This document shows, piece by piece, positions 1 through 10,776 of a DNA stretch of 64,000 bases (within the stretch, counting starts at the first letter, position 1; each line of letters begins with the position of its first letter). Position numbers and translations under genes: made by a program. The notes below the pieces were generated by a model, which searched no databases, was not told the DNA's origin, and saw only the letters and a list, made by a program, of their open reading frames with translations. The DNA comes from Brachypterus glaber (taxonomy: Eukaryota; Arthropoda; Insecta; Coleoptera; Kateretidae), in contig OY294046.1 in the NCBI GenBank assembly GCA_958510825.1, positions 10,580,847 to 10,644,846 on the forward strand, read 5' to 3'.

Positions 1-21
1 AGTGTAATACATGCGGATTAA

Positions 22-164
22 GGGCATATCCACAGCCTTGCATAACACGCATAGTACATAAGAATGCGATTCCGTGATTGGCTCACAAGATACATGCATA
101 TCAAGCCAATCACGGCATCGCATTTTTATGTACTATGCGTGTTATGCGAGGCTGTGGATATGCC
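22..164. mobile_element. TTAA MITE, family A, nearly perfect palindrome
   Basis: Starts GGGCATATCCACAG after TTAA (18-21) and ends CTGTGGATATGCC before TTGA. The arms pair over almost their full length around a short centre near 100. Relatives lie at 176-296, 2414-2530 and 32483-32627. Confidence 0.75.
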
Positions 165-175
165 TTGAGGTATAA

Positions 176-296
176 TAACATAAAACATAAGAATGGGATG
201 CCGTGATTGGCTTACAAGATACATGGCGGCCTATCAAGCCAATCACGGCATCGCATTGTTATGTTTTATGCTCTTATGCGAGCGTGTGAATAGGCA
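176..296. mobile_element. Family A MITE, 5'-truncated copy
   Basis: Shares the inner arms (CCGTGATTGGCTTACAAG and its complement) and a right end like GAATAGGC with the copy at 22-164, but lacks the left terminus. Confidence 0.6.
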
Positions 297-304
297 CTTA
301 TTAA

Positions 305-620
305 GGCCTATCCAAAGGCTTGCATAACCATAATACATAAATCGCGCGTAAGATATAAGGATTTTAAAATCACACAAGCGCAAATTTCGTAGTAACATAA
401 CACGACATATTACATAAGAAAAATAAAAATTTCTATGTACGTCCTATGCGTAGTGGGCTACCCTAATCACATTTCTTCTTCCTCTTTTATTTTTTCTTGG
501 CGTTGTTTTCAAACCCAGTTTTGTTTTAACAGAGTTTAGTATTATAACCTAACCTATACAAACGCGTGTAGTTCTCCCAACCATATCTCCATGTTTACTA
601 ATAATCCGCATGTATTGGCT
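305..620. mobile_element. Family B MITE copy (TTAA-flanked start)
   Basis: Direct, diverged repeat of 4282-4540: GCCTATCC terminus after TTAA (301-304), then a shared run through CTATGTACGTCCTATGCG and TTGTTTTAACAG. Its right half is lost. A 14-bp inverted repeat (ATACATGCGGATTA, 7-20 and 602-615) brackets 1-615. The remaining 620-746 is GTPase intron with nothing else seen. Confidence 0.6.
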
Positions 621-746
621 ACGTTTTGACACTAGTAGCCATCTATAACTTTTAGAGTTTTTCTAGGGGGAACGTTTGAAAACTAAATTTTACTTTGAGT
701 CACCCTGTATTAGCCCTGATAGTAAATCCAGTTTTCCATTTCACAG

Positions 747-861
747 ATTCGACGCGTATTCAATGACCATCCCCATCAATGGACAGGAATACAATGTGAT
801 TCTCTCGGACACAGCCGGTCAGGAGGACTATGATAAATTGAGAAGATTTGCATATAAGGAT
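747..861 (+). CDS. GTPase exon, switch I end to switch II
   Basis: Acceptor TTTCACAG ends at 746 and donor GTGAGT starts at 862. The first base completes a Val codon (V-FDAYSM); reading then runs FDAYSMTIPINGQEYNVILS and DTAGQEDYDKLRRFAYKD, ending in phase 0. The Met at 676 lies in the intron and is not a start. Confidence 0.88.
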
Positions 862-3800
862 GTGAGTTTTTCGTTTTTTTTTTCAGGATCCTGAATTTTA
901 TGGTATAATTTATGTTTTTTTATTATTGCCATGATCTGCTTTATAGATGTAGAATAGATATGTATGTAGATAGGCTTAATATCTGAACCTTTTGCAAAGA
1001 GACAAAACGAGAAATCCCTATTTCTCGATTCTACACTGATAGAACAATCTAAAAATAGTACAACCAAACGTTGTTGTAATAAGTTTAAGGTATACAGGGT
1101 GTATTTGAAATAGCGTAGGAAATTTTAACAGGCGATTCTACATGATAAAATATGACAAAAAGTTCCTATAAACATATGTCTAAAAATGCGTCATAAGGGA
1201 GCTACGCCCCTTTGAAATTGGCTAAAAACATCGGTTTTTATTTAATAACTCAGGAACCCTTTGAGATATATCAACGAGGTTTTGCACGTGAATTAATCCT
1301 AATAAGGCCCATCTTTGTATGTAATTTTCACGTACTTATTTAAAACAATTTTACTCCCAACATGGCTAATAGCCATTGGCTATATTTGAATATTTATAAC
1401 TCGATTATTATTAATATAATACAAAAATTATCCCAACAAAACTTGTTGGAAATTATTTCCTTAACAAAATTGGTTCATACATGTTTATCGTAAGATCCAT
1501 ATTTAGCGAGATAACCGCACTCACCCCTAAAATTTAATATAGCGGACACCCCTTACGCAAATCACCCGGTGAAAAACTAACAGGAGTGTTCTGTTACCAT
1601 CTACTACCCTTTAAAATATCAACCCGTGTACATTTATTGCAATTTAACACAGGAGTTTTTTGTTATTTGACTGGACTATATATGGACAAATAAATTAAGT
1701 TTCAAGATGTTGCATTTCCAGCTAAAATTATGTTAAAACTTTAGATAAGTATAACTGCATGTAGAAAACAAAAGCTAGTAGAAAACTTTTATTTAAGCAT
1801 ACTTATTATTTATTATTATGCTGATTTTAATCATCAAGATGAAAAATTATCAGGAATCTTAAACATTTCTGACTACAGAAGTTTCAGTTATAGAAACATG
1901 CTGAAAAGTGTTAATTCTAAAAGTAATTTAACAGAAAAATTTAATACTTCTGAATACAAAAGGCAATCAAGCTGTGTTTATTCATTTCAAAATACAAATT
2001 CGTAAGAAAATGTTAAATCCTATTCATCTGCAGTTATTGAGAAATTTTCTATTGCGGAGCAAGATAAAAAGCTGCGTGAGGTGGAGCTAACATTCACAAG
2101 TACTCAACCATACAAAATTCACAAGTACCCAACCATAGAAAATTCACAAGTACCCAATCATAGAAAATTTCTTGAATTATTAGATAAAATTTAATTGTAT
2201 TTATAAATTTAATTATAATTATATGCCTCGCCAATAACCCTTAGCGGTTGACGCGATATTTTATATAATAATAAATAAAACTTGTAGCTTTTTGGGCCTA
2301 TATTGGCTATACTCCGTCCAGTTATGCAAGATAGTAAGGGACACGGCCCGTTTTACACCACAGAGGGCATAAATAGCATAATTAGTGTATCAAAAATTAC
2401 TGTTTTCCTAGAAAGCGCATATACAAAGACTCGCACAACAAGCATAGTACATAAGAATGCGATGCCAGGATTGGCTTGATGTGTCGTCATATAACTTGTA
2501 ATGGTTGTTATGCGAGCCTCTGAATAGGCCTTAAGTAATTGTAAAAGTAATTGTAACCTAAAAATTTGACGTTTTCCTTGTGTTCAATATAATTTACGTT
2601 TGTACAATATGTAGAATATGCTAATTTAGCGTGAGTGTATGAAGAATAAACCAAAAAAGTACCTTTTTCAATATCATACAAAATAACATTAAGTATAACC
2701 ATTTTTTAAGTAACTTTCTCTTCTTTTATTAGCTTTAACTACCGTCAATCATTGTCATAGACAAAAAATGTCACAACATTTTATATGTTAAAAGGTGCGA
2801 GTTTTTAACCAATGATGTAGCTTAAAAATCGCGGGAATTTTAAACTACTATCTTGCATAATTGGACGGACTATAGTTTTAATGTTTTAATGTTTTAATGT
2901 TTGTTTTTAACCTCGTACTATTCTACTTAATTAAGCATCCCCTAAGTCCAGGACTTGTGTGGGCTAGTAGTAGAGGGAACCACCGGCTTTAATTGACTTT
3001 CGAACCAATATATCTAGGGAGTACGCCTTCGCCAAATGTCAATTATTAATTAACTGAAAAAGGCAATCGGCGCCAGTGAGGTTTGAACTCACGATCATTA
3101 GATCAGTGTCAGGCTATATCGATGCCATTGACCGCTGAGCTAAATCTCCCAGTAAAAAATTTAGTTTGATAGCTTTAGTAACAAGGCGAGAAATCAAATT
3201 ATTTGTCTTAGGTAAATCAACAATAATTTTTTCAGGCAGACGCTTTCCTATTATGTTATGCCGTAAATAATATAGACTCTTACGAAAATGCATGCTATAA
3301 ATGGGCACCAGAATTAAAAAGGTTTTGTCCGTCAGCCAAGTTGATATTAGTAGGTAAGAAATTATAATGTTTGGACTAAGGCCCGTAAACCGACAAGCTT
3401 TTTCAGAGTAAGAAATTCTTGATCCTTACTCATATTGGAGTTGATTTAAATAAACCATAGAAAAAGTGTTATCTCTCCAAAATATAAATTTATTGTCTAT
3501 TAAACAAACATTACAGCGACAATTGTTTCGACTTTTTTTAACATAAAATCATTTTCAAGCTACAAATAATGAAAAATTAGGTTGAAAATAGTAAAATTCC
3601 TTTTAGAAAAACTTACTTTTTAAAATTATAAACGAATTAACTTGAGTACACATTATTAGAAATGTCATACTCACCTTAACTATATTATTTTTATAAAATC
3701 TTAAAAATTTAAACAAAAAGAAAACTACAATAAGTTAAAATAAATTAATGAAATCTAAAATTTAAAATTGAATAAAAATAAAATAATCCAAACTATATTT

Positions 3801-5011
3801 CAAACAGACTAAAGGAATTATCCTTAAACTGCAAAAAAGTAGTTAAACATAAAAAAGGAGATTAATTTGTATTTAAGTTGGTAATTGGAATAAAATTGGA
3901 GAGGTGGCAGCAAATTCACATCAAAAACTCAAAAAAAAACCAAAAAGAAAAAAAAAAATTGGAAAAGTTTTTAAGCAAAAATATTTATTCCAAAGATTAA
4001 TGCTCTGTACGGAGGCAGGCAACAATCTCCGGTCTAACGTTTAAAACATTATTGTTAACATAATAATGTGTACTCAAGTTACTTTGTTTATAAATTTAAA
4101 AAGTAAGTTTTTCTAAAAGGAATTGTACCATTTTCAACCTAATTTTTCATTATTTGTAGCTTGAAAATGACTTTATTTTAAAAAAGTCGAAATAATTGTC
4201 GCTGTAATGTTTGTTTAATAGACAATAAATTTATATTTTGGAGAGATAACATTTTTTCTATGGTTTATTTTTCAGAGTTAATGCCTATCCAGATGCTTGC
4301 ATAACCATAATACATAAATCGCGCATAAGGCATAAGAATTTTAAAAGCACACAAGTCAATGGATCAAATTTCGTAGTAACATTTCACGCCATATTACATA
4401 AGAAAAATAAAAGTTGCTATGTACGTCCTATGCGTAGTGGGCTATGCTAATTACATTTCTTCTTCTTCTATTTTTTCTTAGCGTTGTTTTCAAAACCAGT
4501 TTTGTTTTAACAGCGCTTAGTGTTATAACCTAACTTTCACAATTGTGATTTAAATCTACTATTAAACATAATATTTAGCCAATAACGACACAAACTGTCA
4601 ATAATAAATCTTATGTGCTTATGTATAGCAAGTGGATGTGTGGATAAGTCTTTATGTCTTAATCCGTATGCAAATTATGTCAGTATGTTATAATGCGTTA
4701 TTTTTTGTTATGCAAACCTTTTGTGTGGATATGCCTTAACACTCGTCCAGCAAATGCGTTTTTTTGAGCCTTGACATACGCGTAACTATTTTTTAGGAAC
4801 CAAAGTCGATTTAAAATCTCCGGACAATATTTTAAGTGATTCAGGAGCGCTGTTAGCGAAGAAAATTTGTGCTGATGCATTTATAGAAAATTCAGCAAAA
4901 AAAATGTACCATATCAACGAAACTATACAAATGGCGCTGGAAGCCATCATGGAAAAACCTTCTAGAAGAAAATCAACACGAAGAGAAGCAGACTGTTGTA
5001 TAATATCGTAA
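747..5011 (+). CDS. Rho-family small GTPase, three 3' exons (5' end outside window)
   Basis: Joining 747-861, 3236-3353 and 4797-5011 gives about 149 residues of a Rho/Rac/Cdc42-type GTPase, a membrane-attached molecular switch that usually controls actin. Seen: switch II DTAGQEDYDKLR with the catalytic Gln; core strands ADAFLLCYAV and KWAPELKRFCP; base-binding GTKVDL (G4); SAK (G5); a basic tail RRKSTRR; and a CAAX box CIIS preceded by an extra Cys, consistent with prenylation and possible palmitoylation. Junction phases (0, then 1) match exactly. Odd points: the residue before DTAG is Ser instead of the usual Trp, and the stretch from TKVDL to the next helix is about 12 residues shorter than in RhoA, where the Rho insert helix lies. 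The P-loop and most of switch I are on an exon left of the window. RhoL-like is one possibility; the exact subfamily is not resolved. The introns carry a SINE, a foldback element and MITEs. Confidence 0.88.
1095..1350. mobile_element. TA MITE (CAGG family F), partial
   Basis: Begins CAGGGTGTATTTGAAATAG after TA. Inner text (TAATAACTCAGGAACCCTTT) recurs at 10625-10770 and, reversed, at 15285-15723. No right terminus seen. Confidence 0.5.
1355..1685. repeat. Dispersed repeat S, copy 1
   Basis: Diverged copy of 41800-42095, sharing TTTAGCGAGATAAC, AATCACCCGGTGAAAAACTA and GACTGGACTAT. Class unknown. Confidence 0.55.
1746..2191 (+). pseudogene. Possible decayed coding stretch, unrecognised
   Basis: One frame is open from 1746 to 2191 except for a single TAA near 2003. 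It reads, for example, ADFNHQDEKLSGILNISDYR before the stop and SSAVIEKFSIAEQDKKLREV after it. The 3' part contains a three-unit repeat (2093-2167). The composition is more protein-like than the flanks, but no family is recognised and it lies inside a GTPase intron. It may be a retrocopy or transposon fragment. Confidence 0.25.
2093..2167 (+). repeat. 25-bp minisatellite, three units
   Basis: Three tandem units of TTCACAAGTACCCAACCATA plus five A-rich bases, period 25, with few differences. Confidence 0.7.
2309..2872. mobile_element. TA MITE with 27-bp TIRs, hosting a nested family A MITE
   Basis: Left end ACTCCGTCCAGTTATGCAAG and right end CTTGCATAATTGGACGGA are inverted repeats. A family A MITE (2414-2530, TTAA at its right) interrupts the left half. 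Confidence 0.65.
2414..2530. mobile_element. Family A MITE, degenerate copy
   Basis: GCGCATATACAAAG start, GAATAGGCC end followed by TTAA; shares GCATAGTACATAAGAATGCG with the copy at 22-164. Confidence 0.6.
2900..3151 (-). mobile_element. tRNA-derived SINE, copy 1
   Basis: On the - strand it starts GGGAGATTTAGCTCAGCGGT (box A) and continues to GAGTTCAAACC (box B), then a body shared with 10043-10314 and a T-rich (A-rich in sense) end near 2900. The two acceptor-stem halves do not pair, so it is not a working tRNA. The head lies 84 bases before GTPase exon 3236. Confidence 0.75.
3236..3353 (+). CDS. GTPase exon, central sheet (short, easily missed)
   Basis: Acceptor TTTTTTCAG ends at 3235 and donor GTAAGA starts at 3354. 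It reads ADAFLLCYAVNNIDSYENA then CYKWAPELKRFCPSAKLILV plus the first base of Gly. The 118 nt enter in phase 0 and leave in phase 1, as required by its neighbours. It corresponds to the segment between switch II and the TKxD motif in Rho proteins. Confidence 0.88.
3409..4267. mobile_element. Foldback element, copy 1, with 10-bp target duplication
   Basis: TTTTTCAGAG at 3399-3408 recurs at 4268-4277. Inside, arms of about 230 bp (CTCCAAAATATAAATTTATT and complement) are inverted around an AT-rich centre. A second copy lies at 13560-14095. Confidence 0.7.
4282..4735. mobile_element. Family B MITE, full copy with TTAA on both sides
   Basis: TTAA at 4278-4281 and 4736-4739. Ends GCCTATCC and GGATATGCC match family A termini, so B is a longer relative of A. 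It sits directly before the GTPase terminal exon. Confidence 0.75.
4797..5011 (+). CDS. GTPase terminal exon with CAAX box
   Basis: Acceptor CTATTTTTTAG ends at 4796. GA completes the Gly codon, then TKVDLKSPDNILSDSGALLA, KKICADAFIENSAKKMYHIN, ETIQMALEAIMEKPSRR and KSTRREADCCIIS, stop TAA at 5009-5011. A TTAA MITE ends only about 57 bases before the acceptor, so the branch point must lie in that short gap or inside the MITE. Confidence 0.9.
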
Positions 5012-5218
5012 TTTTAATCATATTTAAAATATATATATACAGTATATAAAGTGTATGAAAGTAAAGTGACTTATTTCACATGAGCGAATGTTCGGAAATG
5101 CCGCGAGTGTAAGAAAGAACCTTTCCGAGTTATGTACACTATTTTTCTTACGATCCCATTCAATTTAACCTCAGAATTTAATATTGAAGTTTATTTTTTC
5201 TGGTATTTTTTTGATTAT

Positions 5219-5245
5219 AATAAATATTATCAATGATATAATAAA
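5219..5245 (+). promoter_or_regulatory. Poly(A) signals of the GTPase gene
   Basis: Two AATAAA hexamers at 5219-5224 and 5240-5245 lie about 210 bases after the GTPase stop. In AT-rich DNA such hexamers are common, so the assignment rests on position only. Confidence 0.45.
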
Positions 5246-5345
5246 TATACCTATTTATCGACAAGTGATAGGTATTTTATCGTACAGGTACATGAAATTT
5301 GACAGTCTAAGCATGTCGAAGTTTTTAGTTTCAAAGGGGGTCGAT

Positions 5346-6009
5346 ATATGAAGAGTGCACTAACATAAGGGCCTAACCCACAAAATTATTATTTTACAGG
5401 AGAAGCAAAAATGTGATTAATTTTTTTTCCAATGATATTTATACTTAATATTTTATGTTTTAATAGTGTTTGATTGTTTATATCGTTTTATGTAGATTTT
5501 AACAAAAAAAATGAAATAAGGGCCTAAATAATAGCCTTAGTTATCAAAAGGGCCTAACCCACACAATTCTTATAAGGTTGTTTTTGCATAAAATCTCCTC
5601 TTTGCTAGTCATAAATATGTTCATAAACTTTTTTAATCAAGAACAGTTAACGGTAAATATTTGGGTGGGATAAAAAAGCAAATTATTAAAAGAAGCCTTA
5701 CCCACACATTCATTATAAGATTGTTTTTTTTTAATAAAATCTTGTATTTTCTAGTTTTAAATGGGTTCATAACCTTTTTTAATTAATAATGGTTAACGGA
5801 AAATATTTAGGTGGGGCAAAAAAAACAAATTATTAAAATTAGCACCCCTAACCTTATTTTCCAATGTATTTTTTGCCACTTCTAGTAACATATTAGGAAA
5901 TTTTATTAACTAGAGCGATAAAGTGCGTAAAGTAGTACCTGTTTCAAGCAAAAACCGTATTTCGAAAAAAATGAGGGTTAGGCCCTTATGTTAGTTGCAC
6001 TCTGCATAT
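5346..6009. mobile_element. TIR element C with internal GGGCCTAACCC repeats
   Basis: Left CACTAACATAAGGGCCTAAC and right GTTAGGCCCTTATGTTAG are inverted repeats. AACCCACA motifs repeat inside near 5382, 5560 and 5700. A fragment of its right half recurs at 30428-30535. No coding content. Confidence 0.7.
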
Positions 6010-6749
6010 GGCCTTCAACTAAAAAATTTACATGTGTGTGTCATTGTAAAGGATCGTAGGATAAATAATAATAATTATTAAGTTATTTTATTTAGTAATG
6101 GATGCTATAATGCCTCAAAACAAATCATTTTCTGCACAAATGCAGGAGCGTTATGTTACCAATTTTGTACATTTTGCTTTATTAATAAAAAATAATAACA
6201 ACTTACCTTAAACTTTGAGATCATAGGAACTGAAATCCATTTAGGTACTTGAACAATGTTTACGCATTAGTTATTCTTCATTTTTAAAGGTAATTACTCC
6301 AAGAACAGTAAAAAATGTTTGGTAACTATTCCAGAGCATAATTATTGGTATTTTGACTATTCTGTTATTAAATAACGAACATTTCTTTCACATGTAAAAA
6401 TAATTAAAATTTTAATTTCAAATTGTGAGGTTAGATCTACTCAAAAAAAACGTGTTATTGAAGGTCAGATCTCGTTCGTAATACAATAGTGGCCCAAAAT
6501 GAACACAATGTATAGTGCAATAGTGACCCACCAATTTTTTTCTCTAAGAAAGTAAAGAAAGTAAAATAAATTTGTTTGTCATACATTACCTTAATGTTGG
6601 TTGAGTCTAAAAACCCTAACAGAAAAATTTTAAATAAAATAATGCATCCTAGATCAAAGATTAAAAAATCGGAGAAAGAAGGGTATCGTTTTAAATAGGA
6701 GTTTTGGGATAAATAAAAAAAAGTATGTTTTTGTTTAAAAAAGTGCAAA

Positions 6750-6944
6750 ATGATGAAAAGAAATGATAAACTGTGTTATTTGTTGATAAAGAACAAAATG
6801 AAAAAAAAAATAAAAACTAAGGAATTATTTGATATCGTAAACCCGACAACATCGCATTATTCTTGCGCTAAATGTGACTATCATACTGAAAAAAAGCAAT
6901 ATTTTTTGTTTATTTACAAAACCAACATAAATACGTTTAGGTAG
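6750..6944 (+). pseudogene. Possible relic of a C2H2 zinc finger
   Basis: A 64-codon frame contains YSCAKCDYHTEKKQYF, with the C-x2-C half and linker-like residues of a C2H2 finger. The two zinc-binding histidines expected after it are absent. It could equally be chance in a lysine-rich AT frame. Confidence 0.18.
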
Positions 6945-6967
6945 AATGTATAATAAAAACACTGTAC

Positions 6968-7017
6968 AATATTAATTAAATATATTTATTTTTAAATAAA
7001 TATATTTAATTAGTATT
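6968..7017. repeat. Perfect AT palindrome, about 24-bp arms
   Basis: AATATTAATTAAATATATTT and its complement meet at a 2-base centre with one or no mismatches. It has cruciform or hairpin potential. Confidence 0.7.
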
Positions 7018-7807
7018 AAAAGTTAAAAGTTTATGTGTAAGTTTTTCATAATCTAGTTTTAAATCATATAATGGAAATAAACTAATTTAACATGTTGAAG
7101 CCATATTAAATTACTTGTCTTGGGTAACACTGTCCCATGGAACTACATGCTTTGGGTTATCGTTGAAGCTAATGGTTTGCTTACAGTGTTATTATAGTAT
7201 AAATACCTCAAAAATAACTCCATAATCGTACTAAAACTTAAGAAACTAGTCACATAAGTCGAGCCTAATTACACATTGAATTACAACATAATAAATCCGT
7301 AAAAACTAATAAAACACAACAAAATATTTTAATATTATAGTCAAGAGGAGTGAACACAACACAGACCCACTTTGGCCCCATTATAGTAGTTAATGTGCAA
7401 AGTTATTTTTATTTTGACGAGATGACATTTGACACTTGAAGTTTCGTGCAATGTTGCCAAATCGTAGATTGATATATGTCAAAATTCTTAATTAAAATAA
7501 TTAATTAAAGTATGTTCCGGGATGTAAAAAGTGCTGAAATTTTGGCTAAGTATTTATTTTTTATGTATCTATAAGCATGTAAAGTCTTATCGTTGCAGGC
7601 GATTTAGCCCAAAATGCGAAGCAATTCATTAATTGGTTCATAATTTTGTTGTGTAATTACTTTTAATTAATTCGGCAGTCGTTCGCTAGGAACAGACTTG
7701 TATTAAAAGGCCTTTTATTGATTTGAATAAATTATTCTTAATCCTTAAATTAAGCGAAAACAGGATGAAGAATTAGAGAGGCTGATATGATATATAGCTT
7801 TGAATTA

Positions 7808-9358
7808 GGGTGTGTCAAAAAATCCCGGATCTCGAAATCGAAAACGCTCTCTGGCTCAAAAGTTACTCTTTGGTAAAAAAAGGTGGACACTCAAAAATGA
7901 GACAAATCGATTAATGTTTAGAGGTAGCTCAAAGCCCTCAAACTTTAAAAAAAATCCTGTGCATAAAATTCTAAAAAAAAAAAATTATATTTTTTGCAAT
8001 AGATAAACCCTATTGTTTTTATTATTACGTACGTGCAGACACGGCATATTTTTTACGCCTCCAAACTTTAAATAAACACGTGAAAAATCACTGTGCAACA
8101 TACCAATTTCTCCGCTCGGATTTGGGGCTTAAACTTAATGTCCGAAAGGTACTGAGACGCGGAAAACCGTAGTTAGTCGAAGTTGGGAGAAATCACAAAT
8201 TGCATACTATCAAGGCGTAAAATTTAGGCCGTGTCTGTGGTAAAGGGTTAACCCACCTGAGTATACAGAAGACATTATTTATTTCCACAAGTCGGGTAAA
8301 AAAAAATAAATTTCAATTTGAAACCGGGTGGATTTTCTTTTTTGCCTAAAACTTTTTTCGGTGTACTTTTTTTGAATTTTTATTTTTGGTATATATTTGG
8401 TATGCTTAGGGGGCACCATGGAGACTGGGGCAAGGGGGGATTTTTTTTAACAGAAAGGGGGATCGTGCGATACATCATTTTAAAGCTTATAAAATTCTCT
8501 ATTTGCCCACATATTTTTTAATTTTTTCTGAGAAATTTTTGGGGGTTATTTGAAAGCCCCAAAACTAGGGATTTTCGTCGAAATGTGTTTAAAAAAATCA
8601 AACAATTTTCGAAAAATTGTTTATTTCATCATGCAAATACATCAGATATACTTTTAAACAAATTTTGAATGATACAAATTTTACAAGAAAAAAACTTTTT
8701 CGCATTTTTAACAAAAAAAATTGAAAAATTAAAACCATGAAAAAAAATAAAAATTATTTAGTCGAATAGAGAATTTTATAAGCTTTAAAATGATGTATCA
8801 CACGACCCCCTTTTCAATTTAAAAAAAGTGTCCCCCCTTGCCCCCCTGTCTCCATTGTGCCCCCTAAGCATATCAAATATATAGTAAAAAATAATATGGG
8901 TTATGTTATTTAAGTGTTTTAAATTTCAAGTTGATATCTTACGACTTTTGACAAGCTCTGTATATGCTTGTATACTAATATATAAGTTTGTAGGTTTTTT
9001 GTTTCAAACTATTTTTTATAAACTTGCAAAATTGACATTTTCGCGAAATCTTCAAATAATTGGCGATTTTTTATTGTTCTAACTTAGGGGGAGGCGGAAT
9101 ATAATTTTTTTAGTTTCTCCCAACTAGTATTATTTCTAATTATTACCAAAGAAACCTTCCAAAATTTCATTAATTTTATATACAATCAGTTTTAATTCGA
9201 AAAACAGGTACAGATTTTTTTCAGTTTAAGTGCTTTGAGCTACCTCTAAACATTAATCGATTTTTCTCATTTTTGAGTGTCCACCGTTTTTTACCAAAGA
9301 GCAACTTTTGAGCCAGAGAGCGTTTTCTATTTCAAAATTCGGGATTTTTTGACTGATT
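7808..9358. mobile_element. Long foldback TA element D
   Basis: Outer arms 7808-7935 and 9238-9358 are inverted (GTCAAAAAATCCCGGAT, CGATTAATGTTTAGAGGTAG). Inner arms 8390-8520 and 8760-8885 belong to the family with GGGGGCACCATGGAGAC and TTTAAAGCTTATAAAATTCT, so one foldback is nested in another. The reading frames inside are low-complexity and not credible genes. Confidence 0.65.
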
Positions 9359-9536
9359 CAAATTAGGAATAAGGCAGGGAAAACAAGGTTTTAATTTGAA
9401 GAAATTTTTTTATCATTCTCATTATATTAAAGGTTATTCCAGCAAATCCTGATATGACTGGCTTTAAATAAAATAGAGATTATTATTTGCTAGCTTAAGG
9501 CGTTCATAAGTTATCGTGCCCACAAGATTTCTCAAG

Positions 9537-9630
9537 CATAACGACCGATAAAAATAAATCGACCGACCGATCGACCGACCGATCAACCGACCTATTGATC
9601 AAAAGATCTACCGACCGATTTCGACCTACA
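9537..9630. repeat. GACC/GATC low-complexity tract
   Basis: Imperfect tandem CGACCGAC and CGATCGACC blocks; a related CGGT-rich tract lies near 50930-50960. Confidence 0.6.
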
Positions 9631-10042
9631 ATTTTTTTTGCTTGAAATTTATTTATAACAACATAAAACTTCATAAAACGAAAAAGTACGCAATAAAAAT
9701 TATGAAAATTTATACACGAAATTTTGAAAACAATAAAATGGGAAAGCAATACGTGGGACTAAAACTGAAAGTGTACCAATCGCAACTTGCGACTTGCATG
9801 TAAACTCTCGGTTTTGCAATACATTGTCAAGATAGTCAGATTATAATGCAAAAAAATATAGTGACTTTTTATGTAACGTAAGCAACGAATTCCCTTGTAA
9901 CGTACGCAACAGCTATTTAATCTTGTTAAACAAAATTCAGCAATTATTGTCTGACTTCTAAAACATTTTCAAATGCACTTTTAGTTTTAAAAAGGTTTTA
10001 TATTCTGGAATAGAACAGAAATTTAAAGATACATGTACTTAA

Positions 10043-10314
10043 GTGGGAGATTTAGCTCAGCGGTCTAAGGCATCGATATAGCATTGACACTGAGCTAATG
10101 ATCGTGAGTTCAAACCTCACTGGCGCCAATTGCCTTTTTCAGTTAATTAATAATCTAAATTTGGCGAAGGCGTACGCCCTAGATATATTGGTTCGAAAGT
10201 CAATTAAAGCCGGTGGTTCCCTCTACTACTAGCCCACACAAGTCCTGGACTTAGGGGATGCTTAATTAAGTAGAATAGAACGAGGTTAAAAAATAAACAT
10301 AAACAAACAAACAA
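10043..10314 (+). mobile_element. tRNA-derived SINE, copy 2
   Basis: Head GGGAGATTTAGCTCAGCGGT with box B GAGTTCAAACC, a body of about 190 bp and an A-rich AAACAAACAAACAAG tail. Closely similar to 2900-3151 in opposite orientation. Confidence 0.78.
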
Positions 10315-10776
10315 GTAAAAATCTATGACAAAATGTAACATAAGCAACGTTACATAAAAGTATAAAAAATTAAATATATACTAATTATAAAAATTAAACT
10401 TATAGTAATTATAAATATATGTTTAGTTACTTTGTTATTTAAAAATAAATATTGTATTTAAATATTATGTCCTTTTATAAATGACAAATTAAAAGTTAAA
10501 ATAGGCGTAAGATGTAACATAAGCAACGCTGGAATTACCCTTAATAGTCTCAGAACCAACGCACCTAATTTTAACGGATGATACTACTTAAAAAATATAA
10601 TAAAAAAAATAAAAAATAAATAGGTTGTGAAAGAGCTACGCTCCTTTAAAAGGACTCAAAAAAATCGGTTTTTACTTAATAACTCAGGAATCCTTTGAGA
10701 TGTAGCAACTAGGTTTTGCATGTAATCTAACCTTAATAAGGCCTATCATCGTATATTATTTTTCTACAACTGCTTT

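Larger units (their letters stand above)
6010..7807. other. AT-rich intergenic stretch
   Basis: No gene recognised. It holds a possible zinc-finger relic (6750-6944) and an AT palindrome (6968-7017). Nothing else stands out. Confidence 0.4.

Noticed and set aside
676..746. Upstream ATG frame fused to the GTPase exon
   Set aside because: The 676-746 residues do not match a Rho N-terminus, while a good acceptor at 746 and a split Val codon fit the family exactly.
3069..3151. tRNA gene on the - strand
   Set aside because: Boxes A and B are present, but the acceptor halves do not pair and the sequence continues into a SINE body with a second copy elsewhere.
8318..8521. 67-codon frame with GMLRGHHGDWGKGGFF
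   Set aside because: It lies within the inverted arm of a foldback element whose complement repeats at 8760-8885.
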